Positions 19,633 to 32,194 of a stretch of DNA of 64,000 bases are shown here, piece after piece. Both the position numbers and the translations under genes were made by a program. Numbering within the stretch: the stretch's first letter is position 1; each line of letters begins with the position of its first letter. Origin of the DNA: Selaginella moellendorffii (taxonomy: Eukaryota; Streptophyta; Lycopodiopsida; Selaginellales; Selaginellaceae); NCBI RefSeq assembly GCF_000143415.4, contig NW_003314272.1, positions 2,629,728-2,693,727 of the forward strand, read 5' to 3'. Below the pieces are notes generated by a model. That model was not told the origin of the DNA. It did no database searches and saw only the letters and a program-made list of their open reading frames with translations.

Positions 19633-20712
19633 TCTTAAAAGTACATAGTAGCAAAGATCAATTATGATGCCTTTAACAAGGAGTTGTTTAGAATTATAAA
19701 CCCTTTTGAATTTTAGTATCATTTTTCTTGAAGTTTCTCTTTATATAATCATTATCTACAGTGATCATAAAACCTTCCAATATTTCTATTTGATATATAT
19801 CCTTAATAGTGTCCTAAATCACTATCCATTTTCAGTTTGTAATTATGTATTACTTAAGGAAAATAAATGGTGCTTTTACTTAATATAAATTAAGAAATTT
19901 CACTTAAGATTTTGACTCAGGCTTTTGAAGTTAAGAAAATTGCATGAGTGCACAAAATAATCAATGACATATTTTTATTATGCATTCAAGATGAGATTTA
20001 GCATATTCTTCCTATTATACTTTGTATTTTGACTTTACACAAAATTGCATTTCCACTTATTATAGTATTGTGCAAAGCCAAATCCTTTTCTATAATCTTC
20101 TCTTGGGATTAAAAGTTTTATTGTCTTTCATTTATTTTATATTTACATAAATTTGCAATTGAGATTCAAGATTTGTATAGTAATATTGACAAATAGAATA
20201 GAAGAAAGGTGAGAAAGAGTAAGTTATATATTTCCTTAAGATATCTTTATGAAATTTAAGATAATTTATCATATTTTTGCAAAGCCTAATATTGAAGATG
20301 AAGAATATCCCAAAAAATTTCAAATAAAAACTATATTTTTCCATGTAAAGATAAGAATTAGTTATGATATCTTATGATATCAAGATTACTTAATATGCAG
20401 ATTTCAAAATTATGCAAAACGATACATATATTATTATCAAACCAAGAGGTATGACTATTGTATTAAAAAAAAAAAACAATCTTGAAGATTAAAGAAAAAA
20501 AGTAAACATGTAAAGACACGAGTTTTTTTTGTATATACCACTTAACTTTATCAATACACTATATTTATTATATGCTTGTTTATGAAATTGAAGAAATTTT
20601 GAATTAGGAAATTGATGAAATTATGACATAAATATATAATTATAATAATAAAGCTAACCCACAACTACTATAACAATGAGACCATAAATATATAAATTGA
20701 TTAATTAGAAAG
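19633..20712. repeat. AT-rich repeat, inverted partner of 32195-33096 plus 34215-34440
   Basis: The reverse complement of the downstream segments matches over about 1.1 kb, for example AGATTTTGACTCAGGCTTTT, TGCATGAGTGCACAAAATAA and GCATTCAAGATGAGATTTAG. This copy lacks the ~1.1-kb LTR-like insertion that splits the downstream one. No coding capacity is seen. Confidence 0.65.
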
Positions 20713-21283
20713 GATAGACTGATAAGAGAATAAGAATAAAAATAACAAAAAGAAATCCTATAAACATTTTATAGAAATTCAAGAAATATAATACACAATA
20801 ATCATTAAAAAATATTTTATAGTATCCTTTGAGTATGTGATGTTCCATTGTGTCAGAAGAGCATATATAACATCATATTTATCATTGTCATTGTTTCCAC
20901 CAAAAACAAAAAAATATATAGGGCATTTATTAAAAGTCAAAGAATTACAATTTTTTTTAAACAAGTAAGAGGACATTCTTTTTCATAAAAGTCATTGCAT
21001 TTATCTCCAACTCATGATCATTATTTTTATTATACTCTCTTTTCTTTCTTTTATTTAGTTTGGTTAGACTATGCAATGGGATAATTATTCCAAACTCTAG
21101 CACATAAATTCTGGGAATAAAGATTGAAAGAGTTAAAATTACTAACACTAAAAAATATAGATATTTGTATGTATTTCTCTCTTTTTAACTAAAAGTGCAA
21201 GTAAAAATCTATAAATTTTAAATATTTTGTTATGACAAACCATTCAAAAATGTTAATCTAAAAAAGAACTAAATTTCTATTTA
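20713..21283. other. AT-rich intergenic DNA, nothing recognised
   Basis: Very AT-rich, with A- and T-runs and only short frames. It leads directly into the left LTR at 21,284. Confidence 0.5.
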
Positions 21284-21669
21284 TGAGGGCCAAGTGTACA
21301 GTTACGATGCCGTATACTAATATTAGCGTAGTGGGATTTTAGTAGCTGTTAGATTGGTTTCAATCCAGACCACTCACTCCTGTATATAAACTAGGGTTTT
21401 TGGCTAATTGATATGCACATTTTCTATATTCCCTTTCCATATTCCAAGCACTCACATTTGTGGAGGTGAGGGGCACCTTTGATTGTCCCTGAGGAGTGCT
21501 TGAATTTGGGATTTTGGTTTAGATTTAGCTTTTGCATCGTTTAGATCTAGCTTTTTCCATTTCCTTTCTTTTGTTCTTCCCTTTTAGGATTTTGGTTTAG
21601 ATCTAACTTTTTGCATTGTCTAGATTTCCCATTTCCTTCTCGCTTTTTGTCATTTATCTTCTTTTACTC

Positions 21670-22380
21670 TTTCTTCGTCCATCTTCATGGCAGATCAACA
21701 ATCTCCTCTTTTGACTCTGGAGCAGTAGTTGGTACAATTGCTTGATGCTATGCGCTTGCAATTGAACAACCAAACTCAGTTGATGGCGGCATTCATGGCA
21801 CGTGGTACAACTCTTCCTGCTCTTGGTGCTAATCCTCGTGTTCGGCTGGAGTTCTTTCGCGGGAATCCTGGGGATGATGTGTATCATTGGTTCGATCACT
21901 TCACGGTGATTGCCACATATCATTCTTGGGATGATGCTTGACATTTGGGTGAGTTTCCCACGTGTCTCCAAGGGATGGCGTTGCAATAGTACAATGGTCT
22001 GAGCACAACCACTCGTGGAGATTGGAGTGTTCTCCCGAACGTCTTCAAACGTGCCTTCGGACATGCCGACGACTGTGATGATGCCTTCCAACAATTGCAT
22101 CATCTTCGCCAAGGGCCATCTGAGTCGGTGATGTAATTTGATGTTCGTTTCTGAAGTCTTTTGCTTTGTGCGGAGCCTAATATGTCAGAGCGGATCAAGT
22201 TAAGAATGTTGTGGCCAGCACTTCGTAAAGATCTTGTCGGACTTGTGCATGCACTTGCTCCTGCCACCCTTGACGATGCTCTTCGCTTGGCACAACCTTA
22301 TAAGATGTTGCCTCTTCCACTTCTCACTGCACGTCCTTCACCATGTCCTCACGTTAGCCCATCGATATGCTAAAATAGTG
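21670..22380 (+). pseudogene. gag of the Ty3/gypsy element, with stops
   Basis: The reading frame includes LLDAMRLQLNNQTQLMAAFM, LEFFRGNPGDDVYHWFDHF, then FKRAFGHADDCDDAFQQLHH, RIKLRMLWPALRKDL and LDDALRLAQ. This is the gag core arrangement before the zinc knuckle. It is broken by several stops (near 21,727, 21,940, 21,989 and 22,136). It ends where the nested LARD-like element entered. Confidence 0.7.
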
Positions 22381-23454
22381 CTAAACTCTATTTAACTTTG
22401 TTTTGTGTGCTAATGCCCTTTCTCGAGCTTCTCTTCCTTTTCCACTCTCTTCTCTATAAGCGACTAAATTTTCCATTCTACTTTAGTCACTAACCACACC
22501 TCCGACCACTTGGAGGAGTCTCATTCACAACCTCCATCAGTCCAATTCAGGACTTGGGACTTGCTAGCCCCAAGAATGGCATCCATGCCACTCAACACTT
22601 GCACTTGGTCCAAGTGCTCCACGTGTCCGGTCCCAAGATCGACACCCAAAGGTACCACTGACATCTCGGCCCGTTACGCTAAGGCCATGCCCATTCACCT
22701 TTGCTGCACTAGTGGTCCAATACCACTTGCATCACCATCCCGTCTCTCCAAGACTGGGCCATCTGTCCACGAGTGGTCATCCTAGATCCACTCCTTAGCA
22801 TCCTTAGGATGCCCACAGACCTGGGGAATCACCTTCCCCAAAGTCCCTTTGTCAGTTCCTACCAAGTCCCTTTCTGCCCCTGGCCGTGTTTGCCAACACT
22901 GCCACTGGATCGAGGCCCGCAGGCCCGACCACTAAGTCCCATGGTCCTCTGGGACTTCCTCACCACATGACTGTGTCCTTGGTCACTACCCCAGAGGACT
23001 GCTCCTCTTCCTTTCCACAGGCTAGGCCTTTGGGACAACATTTCGGAACACCGTAGCCTTACGCGAGCCACCTGGGTACTCTCCCCGCCTTTCGCCTTTA
23101 GGTGCTCTAGCCATGGGCGTAGAGCGAGGTTCCATTGATCCACGCCTGGTATCCAAGTAGGTAGTGCCACCCACACTTGGACTGGGAGCATCGGCCAGTC
23201 GATCTCCCGGGGGAACTAGAGCCGGCTCTTGAACACTTCACCAAGCTACCCCGCTTGTCGGTCCGTATTCACTCTAGTCTTGGACTTCCCAGTGGTCAGT
23301 TCATCACCCAACACTGGGTCTGGCCTTCCTGGGCCAAACTGGCCTTTCCTGGCCAAACTGGCTCCACTGCAGTCCTCCCCCTTACTATACTTTTGGAGCT
23401 CACCAAACCCCCCAGGGTCTGGGAGACGAACGCTTTGGGCTTTCACCCTCTCAG

Positions 23455-23930
23455 ACTCGAACTCGGACTCGGACTCGGACTCGGACTCGGACTCGGACTC
23501 GGACTCGGGCTCGGGCTCGGGCTCGGTCTCAGCCTTGGCCTCAGTCTCGGTCTCGGTCCCGGTCTCGGTCCCGGTCTCGGTCTCGGTCCCGGTCTCGGTC
23601 CCGGTCTCGGTCTCGACCTCGGACTCTGTCTCGGTCCATCTCGGACTCCATCTCGGACTCCATCTCGGACTCCGTCTCGGTCCATCTCGGACTCCATCTC
23701 GGGTCCATCTCGGACTCCGTCTCGGTCCACCTCGGACTCCATCTCAGACTCCATCTCGGGTCCATCTCGGACTCCATCTCGGACTCCATCTCGGTCCAGC
23801 TCGGACTCCATCTTGGGTCCATCTCGGACTCCATCTCAGACTCCACTTCGGAGTCCATATCGGACACCACTTCAGGTCCATCTCGGACTCCAACTAGGGT
23901 CCGTCTCGGACTCCATCTCGGACACTTCCA
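23455..23930. repeat. Hexamer-derived tandem array in the left LTR of copy A
   Basis: Pure GGACTC repeats (CTCGGACTCGGACTCGG) pass into GGTCTC/GGTCCC variants. Longer 12- and 18-bp units built on CCATCTCGGACT follow. The open frames through it encode only LG, SD, ES or PRW-type repeats in all frames and are not genes. Confidence 0.9.
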
Positions 23931-26900
23931 CGTGTTATGTGTTGGTCCTTTTTGGGTCCCGTTTTGGAGCCTCGCTTATTGCTCGCTTCGTGCTCGCTCC
24001 TTGAGCACTTTGTTGGGAGTTCCACTCCCGCTCTTGACCTTCCAAGTCAGAGCTTTTAGCCCAAACGTGTTACACTCGTTTGGGCTTTCGCTTCGGCCAC
24101 TACCACGTGGCACCCTTTCCAGCTCCACTTTGGGGCCTAGGGATTTTGTGTCTCACAACTCCACCACCCATAGACGAAGTTCAATGTCCTCATCGAACGG
24201 TAAACCATTTTATAAAGTAACACCCGCATGTGTTACCATTCCCATCCTTGGCACCTAGCCAATATTTGTGAATGGTTTGACATTGAAGGCTCACCATGCC
24301 TTCTCCATATTCATCAATGGTTTGACACCAAAGGCTCACCATGCCTTGCCCATCCTCTAAAGAGGATAGTCTCTCCAACTTAGAGACTCACTTGACCACC
24401 TAGGGTGGTTTGCTCCTTTTTATTGGTTCAGTTCTCGCCAAACCCGTTAGAGACACCCTCTCTAACTCAATTCCACTACTCATTCTTGAGTAGTCACAGA
24501 TTCCATCGATCTACCTTTGCACTTTGGAACATTTACTCTTGACTTTTTGGAGTCAATTTCCTAGGTGTCTCTGACACTTTGCCTTGCACATTTTGTGCAA
24601 CTCCACTTCCCCTCCTAGGAAGTTCTCTACTCAAGGGCACCCTCATCCTCTTTTCTATTTTTGTGCCACCATTGGCATTACGTTCCATTTATCATTATTT
24701 GTGCTAGGGCTGTCCACGGCCCTATCTTTTGGCTACTTTGCCACTCCTCACTTGGAGCTTTTACTTCGCCAAATCGGAGCACTTGGGAATCTATCCTTGG
24801 AAGTCCACTTCCCTTCCCACAATCCGTTAGCACCTAACATGTTAGTGTTCTTGGCCTAACTTTGCCATTTGGTTTCTTTCCCATGATTCCCATGGCTCTT
24901 TTCTTAGCCATTAGTCTTTTGCTCCTATCCTTGATTGTTGTACTTAACAACATCAGATCATTACCTCCATTCTCGAGGTATCCTCTTGATTCCATAGCAA
25001 AGACTTTACTTTGCCAAGTCCAAAGGGTGCTCACCCCTAGTACGTCACTTTAGCACTTCCTGCTGTGGGCTCTATCCATGGCCCAACTTTTGAGACCCTC
25101 CCTTGGATCTTTCATAGAGGCCACTTTCCTCGGACTTACTATGCCATAGCCGTGACATAGCTCATTTCCCATAGGTGCTCTTCCCACTTGGTCACCTTGA
25201 CCAAGCCACACCATTATCAGTAGTTCAAATCAACACTTTGAATTAGGAATCATATCCTTTAACCCAAACAAAGACCTTGTCCTTGTTTAGCCACAAGATC
25301 ACCTAGTGATCTCATCTTGACCCCTTAATAGGTCTACCAATAAGGACTAGGTCTTCTAGACCTTACTAAGTTGTTGACTATGACCCCGGGGGCATCCCCC
25401 ACACTTGGCGGTGCGCCCAAGCCAGCCCTTCCAGCCAAGGATCCATAGCAACTGAGACTGGGTGTCCCCATCTCATTCACCACGTCCTTGGTGCCCTTTG
25501 CACCAAAGTGTTCAAGTTAGATATGCCGAGCTTTCACTCTAAGCAATCTAACTGTGTATCATGACTCCGAGGCATCCCTCGCTTGGCGGTGTGCCCAAAC
25601 CAGTCTCCACACTGAGAGTCCATGACCACCGAAAAATGAGTGTCCTCATATTCCAAACCATCACCACGCCCTAGTGAGTTGGGACTCGAACCCAAGCACT
25701 AGAGGGTCGGGACTCGAACCCAACCTCCGTATATGCATCTACGGACGGCATCACCCAGGATGCCTGGCGTGACTCCCCACGCCGGTGCACCAATTTATAC
25801 TCAAAGCGCGCTATAGATCACAACTTAGGAACCTAGTTCCTCCACATTGCCAAGTCCTCTCACTTGACAAGTCTGTGATCATGCATGGACTCCTCCATGC
25901 TTGGCCCCATGGCCCACCCCTTTTGAAGTTATCACCTTCAACTAGGGTATTTGTTCCCCTGACTTGCCAATCTCGCTTTGGCAAGCCCTCCGACCACTGT
26001 AACATGGTTCCTGCACAAGCGTGAAAGCCCTTGATCATCGACTTTCATTCAAAGCCCTCTCTTTAAACACTCGGGAACTACTTCCCTAACCTTGATAGCC
26101 TTGCCTCATGGCAAGCTTCAAGACCACGCTTCTGCTGCGCCACTCTGATTTTGCGCGTGCTTTGAACCATTTACACTTGGCCTTTCTAGGTATTAGGCTA
26201 CCTAGAATCATCTTTGGGAACCTTGAAGGAACCCTGTCCTTTAGCTTGCTAAGGCCTCCCTTTTTGCAAGCTTTCCAATTACTATATAGTCTAACATGGA
26301 CAATTCCATATTTTAGACTCTCCATGGCATCATGGTGGCTAGTGGCAACACCCTCGAGCCCCCACTTGATTCTCCACTCCCAGCTGGCATAACTACCCTT
26401 GGTTATGCCCTTCGATTCCTATGGTTTGGTTCTATCCCCTTACTACTTGCTTTTGGCTTCACACCTTTCCTTCGGTCATTCTCCTCCCGACTAAGAGGAT
26501 AGCTTTGCACTTTCTATCATGCCTTAGCAAGTATTCTTAGGAACGAACCTACCCAATAGCCTAGGGAGTGGTTCCTCAATCTAGGTATGCTCACCCTATA
26601 ATCCCACACACCGGGATTACGTTGTTGGTTATGGGCCCTTACATGCCCATCACTAGCCTTGCCAAAATTCCATTTTTGACTTTGTCCAATTCGAGTAGAC
26701 AGTCTTCTCCTGTCTCTGCCACCTTGGACATTTGGATAGCACTTTCTATCCATCATTCGCTAGAGACTTAGTCCCTTGGGCCTCATCTATTGCCCTCGTG
26801 ACATCAAACACCACCTCCTGGTGTTCTAGAGTGTTCAGGTGTCCCAATGATGGCTTCCTTGACAATGAGTATTTCCTTTTATGACATTGACTTACTATAT

Positions 26901-28975
26901 CGCAACATAAGCAACTTATCCCCCGTAAGGGTATATCCAACTTCCCTATACCATTAAGAAGGCTTGGGTAGTTACCTTTTACCCGCTTAACTAATTATTT
27001 TGCATCTCTCGCTTAGTTGCTTCATAGTTGTGAAGTCCTACAACTCATTGTTGGTGCTTCCACACCTCCACCATTATCTGGGTCACCACACTCCAACTGC
27101 ATGCTCTGCAACTTAGGTTATGCCATTCCCATTTCCATTGGGATTCCCTTGGCAAGGGGTTCTCATGAACCCACCAACATAGCCTCAAGGTATCACACCT
27201 TGGCACCTTTGGTGTCTCCACACCATCGGCTCCACGAGCCTACCTCTATGACACTTATTCTTTGTGTCTAAGTCTTTGCTAAGACCAATACCGCTCTTTC
27301 TTATGCCAACCATCCGTTAGCACTGCACCATAGAGGTCACACACAACTTTGTATCAAAGTTGTTTTCTTTTTGGGAACACCCTTCCCACGACTTTAGCAT
27401 GGCACATTTTGCCATCGATGAGATACCCTCTGTTCTTATCCTTGGATCCTATGATCCCCCCCATCCTTTGTGGGGTACCACACACTTCAGTCCAAATGCT
27501 TCCATTAGTCTTTTAGGACCATTCCTTGACTCTACTTGAGTCATCCAGCAGTTTTGGACTTGGTTAATCCATAGACCCGTAAAGTCCTACTTGTCGGGCA
27601 CTAGCTCACTGGAATACACTTCTTGCATTCATGTCCTCACTCACAAGGACTATTTTCACAAGTGTTACTCTGACACTTGATTTTGTTCTCTAGGGCAACC
27701 TTTGCCCCTTAGGACTACTTGTTCATGTGATGAGAGTTCCAACTCATCTCTAAGTACACCCCCCAACTCCTTGGGTTGTTCCAGCATTTATTAAAGGTAG
27801 CTCTGGCTACCATTTCAAGGACTAGAGTCCTCTTCCGTATTTGACCTCCCACGGTCATTACTTCTGGTCTCACATTCATGAGCACCAACCTCAACTATAT
27901 GAGGATAATCTTGTGACTCCTTTATTGCTTTGGAGTCTTTATCTTTCCCGTGATCCCAACTATAGTTGTTTACCACAACTACATTAGCCAGTTTGCTAAG
28001 TCAAATGCTCATCTGGATCACATCCTCAACTCTCTAAGGAAAACCATATACTGTTCCCAAGATCCCAAAGTCGTTCCCTTACTGGCCCCTTTTATATCCA
28101 CCACATCGTGCCCAAGTTCATGCATGAACTCGAGTGGAGAGCCATGTCCTCTGGACGTGCTACTCCTCAAGGATAGGCCCACTCCTAGGACCTTCCGATG
28201 CCAATATCAATGGTGATATACTTGAGCACCAATAAAAGTCAGACTAAGGAACAGCTCCGATACCAAGTTGTAAGCGACTAAATTTTCCATTCTACTTTAG
28301 TCACTTAACCACACCTCCGACCACTTGGAGGAGTCTCATTCACAACCTCCATCAGTCCAATTCAGGACTTGGGACTTGCTAGCGCCAAGAATGGCATCCA
28401 TGCCACTCAACACTTGCACTTGGCACTGGATCGAGGCCCGCAGGCCCGACCACTAAGTCCTATGGTCCTCTGGGACTTCCTCACCACATGACTGTGTCCT
28501 TGGTCACTACCCCAGAGGACTGCTCCTCTTCCTTTCCACAGGCTAGGCCTTTGGGACAACATTTCGGAACACCGTGGCCTTACGCGAGCCACCTGGGTAC
28601 TCTCCCCGCCTTTCGCCTTTAGGTGCTCTAGCCATGGGCTTAGAGTGAGGTTCCATTGAGCCACGCCTGGTATCCAAGTAGGTAGTGCCACCCACACTTG
28701 GACTGGGAGCATCGGCCAGTCGATCTCCCGGGGGAACTAGAGCCGGCTCTTGAACACTTCACCAAGCTACCCCGCTTGTCGGTCCGTATTCACTCTAGTC
28801 TTGGACTTCCCAGTGGTCAGTTCATCACCCAACACTGGGTCTGGCCTTCCTGGGCCAAACTGGCCTTTCCTGGCCAAATTGGCTCCACTGCAGTCCTCCC
28901 CCTTACTATACTTTTGGAGCTCACCAAACCCCCCAGGGTCTGGGAGACGAACGCTTTGGGCTTTCACCCTCTCAG

Positions 28976-29446
28976 ACTCGAACTCGGACTCGGACTCGGA
29001 CTCGGACTCGGACTCGGACTCGGACTCGGGCTTGGGCTCGGGCTCGGTCTCAGCCTTGGCCTCAGTCTCGGTCTCGGTCCTGGTCTCGGTCTCGGTCCCG
29101 GTCTCGGTCCCGGTCTCGGTCTCGACCTCGGACTCCATCTCGGGTCCTTCTTGGACTCCATCTCGGACTCCATCTCGGACTCCGTCTCGGTCCATCTCGG
29201 ACTCCATCTCGGGTCCATCTCGGACTCCGTCTCGGTCCACCTCGGACTCCATCTCAGACTCCATCTCGGGTCCATCTCGGACTCCATCTCGGACTCCATC
29301 TCGGACTCCATCTCGGTCCAGCTCGGACTCCATCTCGGGTCCATCTCGGACTCCATCTCAGACTCCACTTCGGAGTCCATATCGGACTCCACTTCAGGTC
29401 CATCTCGGACTCCAACTAGGGTCCGTCTTGGACTCCATCTCGGACA
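28976..29446. repeat. Hexamer-derived tandem array in the right LTR of copy A
   Basis: Same architecture as the left-LTR array but with unit gains and losses, such as an extra CCATCTCGGACT unit and a GGGTCCTTCTTGG segment near 29,143. Confidence 0.9.
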
Positions 29447-29684
29447 CTTCCACGTGTTATGTGTTGGTCCTTTTTGGGTCCCGTTTTGGAGCCTCGCTTA
29501 TTGCTCGCTTCGTGCTCGCTCCTTGAGCACTTTGTTGGGAGTTCCACTCCCGCTCTTGACCTTCCAAGTCAGAGCTTTTAGTCCAAACGTGTTACACTCG
29601 TTTGGGCTTTCGCTTCGGCCACTACCATGTGGCACCCTTTCCAGCTCCACTTTGGGGCCTAGGGATTTTGTGTCTCACATTCTC

Positions 29685-31049
29685 ATGTTTCTGATGAGCC
29701 TGTTATTCTAGCATCTGTGGATTTTCTAGACGAGGATTCTGTGCCATCGGCGGTTGATGTACTTGACGTTTAGTGTCCACAAAGTGCAGAGCAAGATCTG
29801 CCTTTTCTTGATGAGGTTCGCGAGGCTCAAAAGATTGAGCCATGGATTCGAAGGTTTCGAGATGCATTTGAGAATCCTACATCACTTGCTAATGACTTGC
29901 TTTTCCAGCATTTACATTCTCAATATCACTTTGAAGATGGCTTTCTTTATTTTGTGGGGATGGATCCTGATGATCATTTACGGCTGGTGGTGCCTTCTGT
30001 CTTTATTTCTGCGGTTTCTCCATGCCTACCATAATTCTCCTATTCTAGGTTGGCATATAAGGCATCGTTGTGTGACTAAGAAGCTGCACAAGTCTTTCTA
30101 TTAGCCGGAGATGTGACGTGATGTTATCCGGTATGTGCGTAACTGCATTTGGTGCCAAGCTCTTAATATTCCCCCTTGTGCTGTGGAAGGATGGTTGGAG
30201 TTAATTGTAGTTTCCCATTTGTTTGAGTTGGTGGCATTTGATCTTATTGGACCTTTTCCACGGTCGATTGTTGGCAATGAGTATGTTATTATTGTTTTTG
30301 ACTATTTGACTCGTTGGGTGGAAGTTGGTGCTCTTGCTAGCACCTTTGCAACTGCTATTAGATACTTCCTTCTCAATCGAGTGGTGTTCCAACATTTTTG
30401 TCCAGAGCGGATTCTTTTGGATAATGGTCTTGCATTTATGGTTGAGGCATTTCATGTTTTGACATCTCGGTTGGGGATATGCCATATTTTCACGAGTGCT
30501 TATCATCCACAATTAGACAATCTGGTGGAACGGCTCATTTGGACATTCAAAGGGATGATTGCGAAGTATGTGAACTTTCAGCATTCGGATTGGGATGGTT
30601 ATTTGCCGTCTCTTCAGTATGCCTATGTCACAAGGGTGCAGAGTTTTGTTGGTGCTTCACTATATAAACTTCTATATGGTCATGATCCAATATTACTAAC
30701 AGAGCTGGGTTTACCTTTGCGATTGCCATGAGCTCCCGATGCTAGGTCGTGGGATCAATATTTGACGAGCATTCTTCCACTTGTCTGAGTAGAGTCTGCC
30801 GAACACTTAGGCCATGTACAAGTGGGACAACAACAACGCTACAACTCCCATCATCGTCCACTTGCGGAGTACAAAGTGGATGATTTGGTATTAGTTCGTT
30901 TTCCCCATCTTATGGTATGTGGTTTATTTAAGGGGCTCCTTGTGCAGTGGGAAGGACCGTATCGGGTGTTATGGCAAGTTGGACTGCAAGTTTATGAGGT
31001 TCGGCATGATGTCCAGCAGGCTGATCCTCTGGAGATTGTGCATGTGTAG
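29685..31049 (+). pseudogene. Integrase region of the Ty3/gypsy element
   Basis: An H2C2 zinc-binding region (HIRHRCVTKKLHKSF then CIWCQ) precedes the catalytic core 30135-30731. The core has the three acidic residues in context: VAFDLIGPFP, LLDNGLAF and LDNLVERLIW. The C-terminal domain follows at 30822-31049 (LAEYKVDDLVLVRFPHL, LVQWEGPYRVL). The core is open over 198 codons, but stops upstream and between core and C-terminus, plus the absence of RT, make it non-functional. Confidence 0.8.
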
Positions 31050-31539
31050 CAGTTGAAATGTTTCATACAAAAGGATCAGGAGCAGTTAATACCATCTATA
31101 GATCCACCGATGCCTCCTCCTGATGTTCCTCCAGATCCTGGCCCGTCTATAAGAGAACCCTAACGACCTTCCATTATGTAGCGCATGTGATCATGGGATG
31201 AGATTTGGATATATTGTCACCGTGGATCCTTGGAACCTTGGGGGATAAATGGGGATAGATTAGCAATTAAGGGCTCTCTCACTAAGCAATTGCCCCTTTT
31301 CTAGTTGGCTTAAGGGGAGAGAGATAGGGTGTGCTATATATTATTCTGAAAGGAAGGGATGATGTGAAGGCCAAGTGTACGGCTACGATGCCATATACTA
31401 ATATCAGTGTAGTGGGATTTTGGTAGCTGTCGGATTGGTTTCAATCCGGACCTCTCGCTTCTGTATATAAGCTAGGATTTTTTGGGTTAATTGACATGCA
31501 CATTTTCTATATTCCCTTTCCATATTCCAAGCACTCACA

Positions 31540-32194
31540 TATTTTATATATAATAAATTTACATTAAATTTTTTTTTCCTTCCAAATGGTTATATGGCCT
31601 TATATAGAATTTTATTTCAAATTTTTAAAATTTAGACAAATCTGACATTTACTAGCTAAAAAGTACAAATTACAAATTTCAAAAAGTGATAAGGATACTT
31701 TTTCTGCAAACATTTTATTTTTTGTTTTAACCAACATCCTTATTATGGCATCCCAAATAATGAATATTTAAATTATTAGAACAAAATGTATTATATAATG
31801 TCTAGAGAGTTATTAAATTATTAAGTTTGAGATAAACATAATATTTTAAATTTTATAATGGTTGTATTAAACTACAATTGAAACTTGAGCTCAACTCATG
31901 AACTCAACTCTTCAATTTAGGTAAAGTTGAGGGGGAGTATTATCCTCTTTGATAGGATGGCACTAAACAAATATGGACTATTTTTGAAATAATCTAGTGA
32001 ATTCATTAAATTACTTATGTTATTGCTTTTATTAAGAACAAAAATTAAAAATCTTAATCACAATATTTTAATATATTTATTTTTAATTTGTTAGAATATA
32101 CAATTACCATTTTTAAATTTTCATAGAATTTCTATAGAAATGTATATAGATTATCTTTTATTAATTTTATCATATTTTCTTGCAAATATATTTT
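31540..32194. repeat. AT-rich repeat debris with an inverted partner at 36590-36850
   Basis: The segment 31,670-31,920 matches the reverse complement of 36,590-36,850 (AGTGATAAGGATACTTT, TCTGCAAACAT, AACTCAACTCTTCAA). A purine-rich TTGAGGGGGAGTATT tract follows at about 31,927 and resembles a polypurine tract. No gene. Confidence 0.5.

Larger units (their letters stand above)
22455..29679 (-). mobile_element. LARD-like non-autonomous LTR retrotransposon, copy A (nested)
   Basis: The LTRs are 22455-24157 (1,703 bp) and 28269-29679 (1,411 bp; a ~290-bp deletion relative to the left LTR). The target duplication TTCTC lies at 22450-22454 and 29680-29684. The primer-binding site TGGTATCGGAGC, one base from the usual initiator-tRNA-Met site, is on the minus strand at 28265-28254, 3 nt inside the right LTR. 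The purine tract GGGTGGTGGAGT lies inside the left LTR at 24158-24169, so the element is transcribed right to left. The 4.1-kb internal domain has no gag or pol motif in any frame, only short frames. It is inserted into the gypsy element between gag and integrase. Confidence 0.85.
21284..31539 (+). mobile_element. Ty3/gypsy-type LTR element, internally deleted and interrupted
   Basis: Short LTRs at 21284-21456 (173 bp) and 31365-31539 (175 bp) start TG and end CA (..CCAAGCACTCACA). They differ mostly by transitions. Flanks TATTTA and TATTTTA may be a blurred 5-bp target duplication. A purine tract (AAAGGAAGGGATGA) precedes the right LTR. Excluding the nested element (22455-29679) only about 2.7 kb of internal sequence remains: a gag with stops, then an integrase region. 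Protease, reverse transcriptase and RNase H are missing, so the element was already a deletion derivative or lost them later. Confidence 0.8.

Noticed and set aside
23455..23930. CRISPR-like array
   Set aside because: The units are contiguous tandem repeats with no unique spacers, in a eukaryotic LTR.
23177..24004. Long open frames (up to 365 codons) with LG, SD or ES repeats here and at 28698, 38075 and 43971
   Set aside because: They run through the hexamer array of a retroelement LTR. Several frames on both strands are open only because the repeat unit lacks stops, and nothing in them resembles a protein domain.
25675..25730. A tRNA gene at the B-box-like motifs
   Set aside because: No acceptor stem, anticodon loop or A-box could be matched around the motifs by eye.
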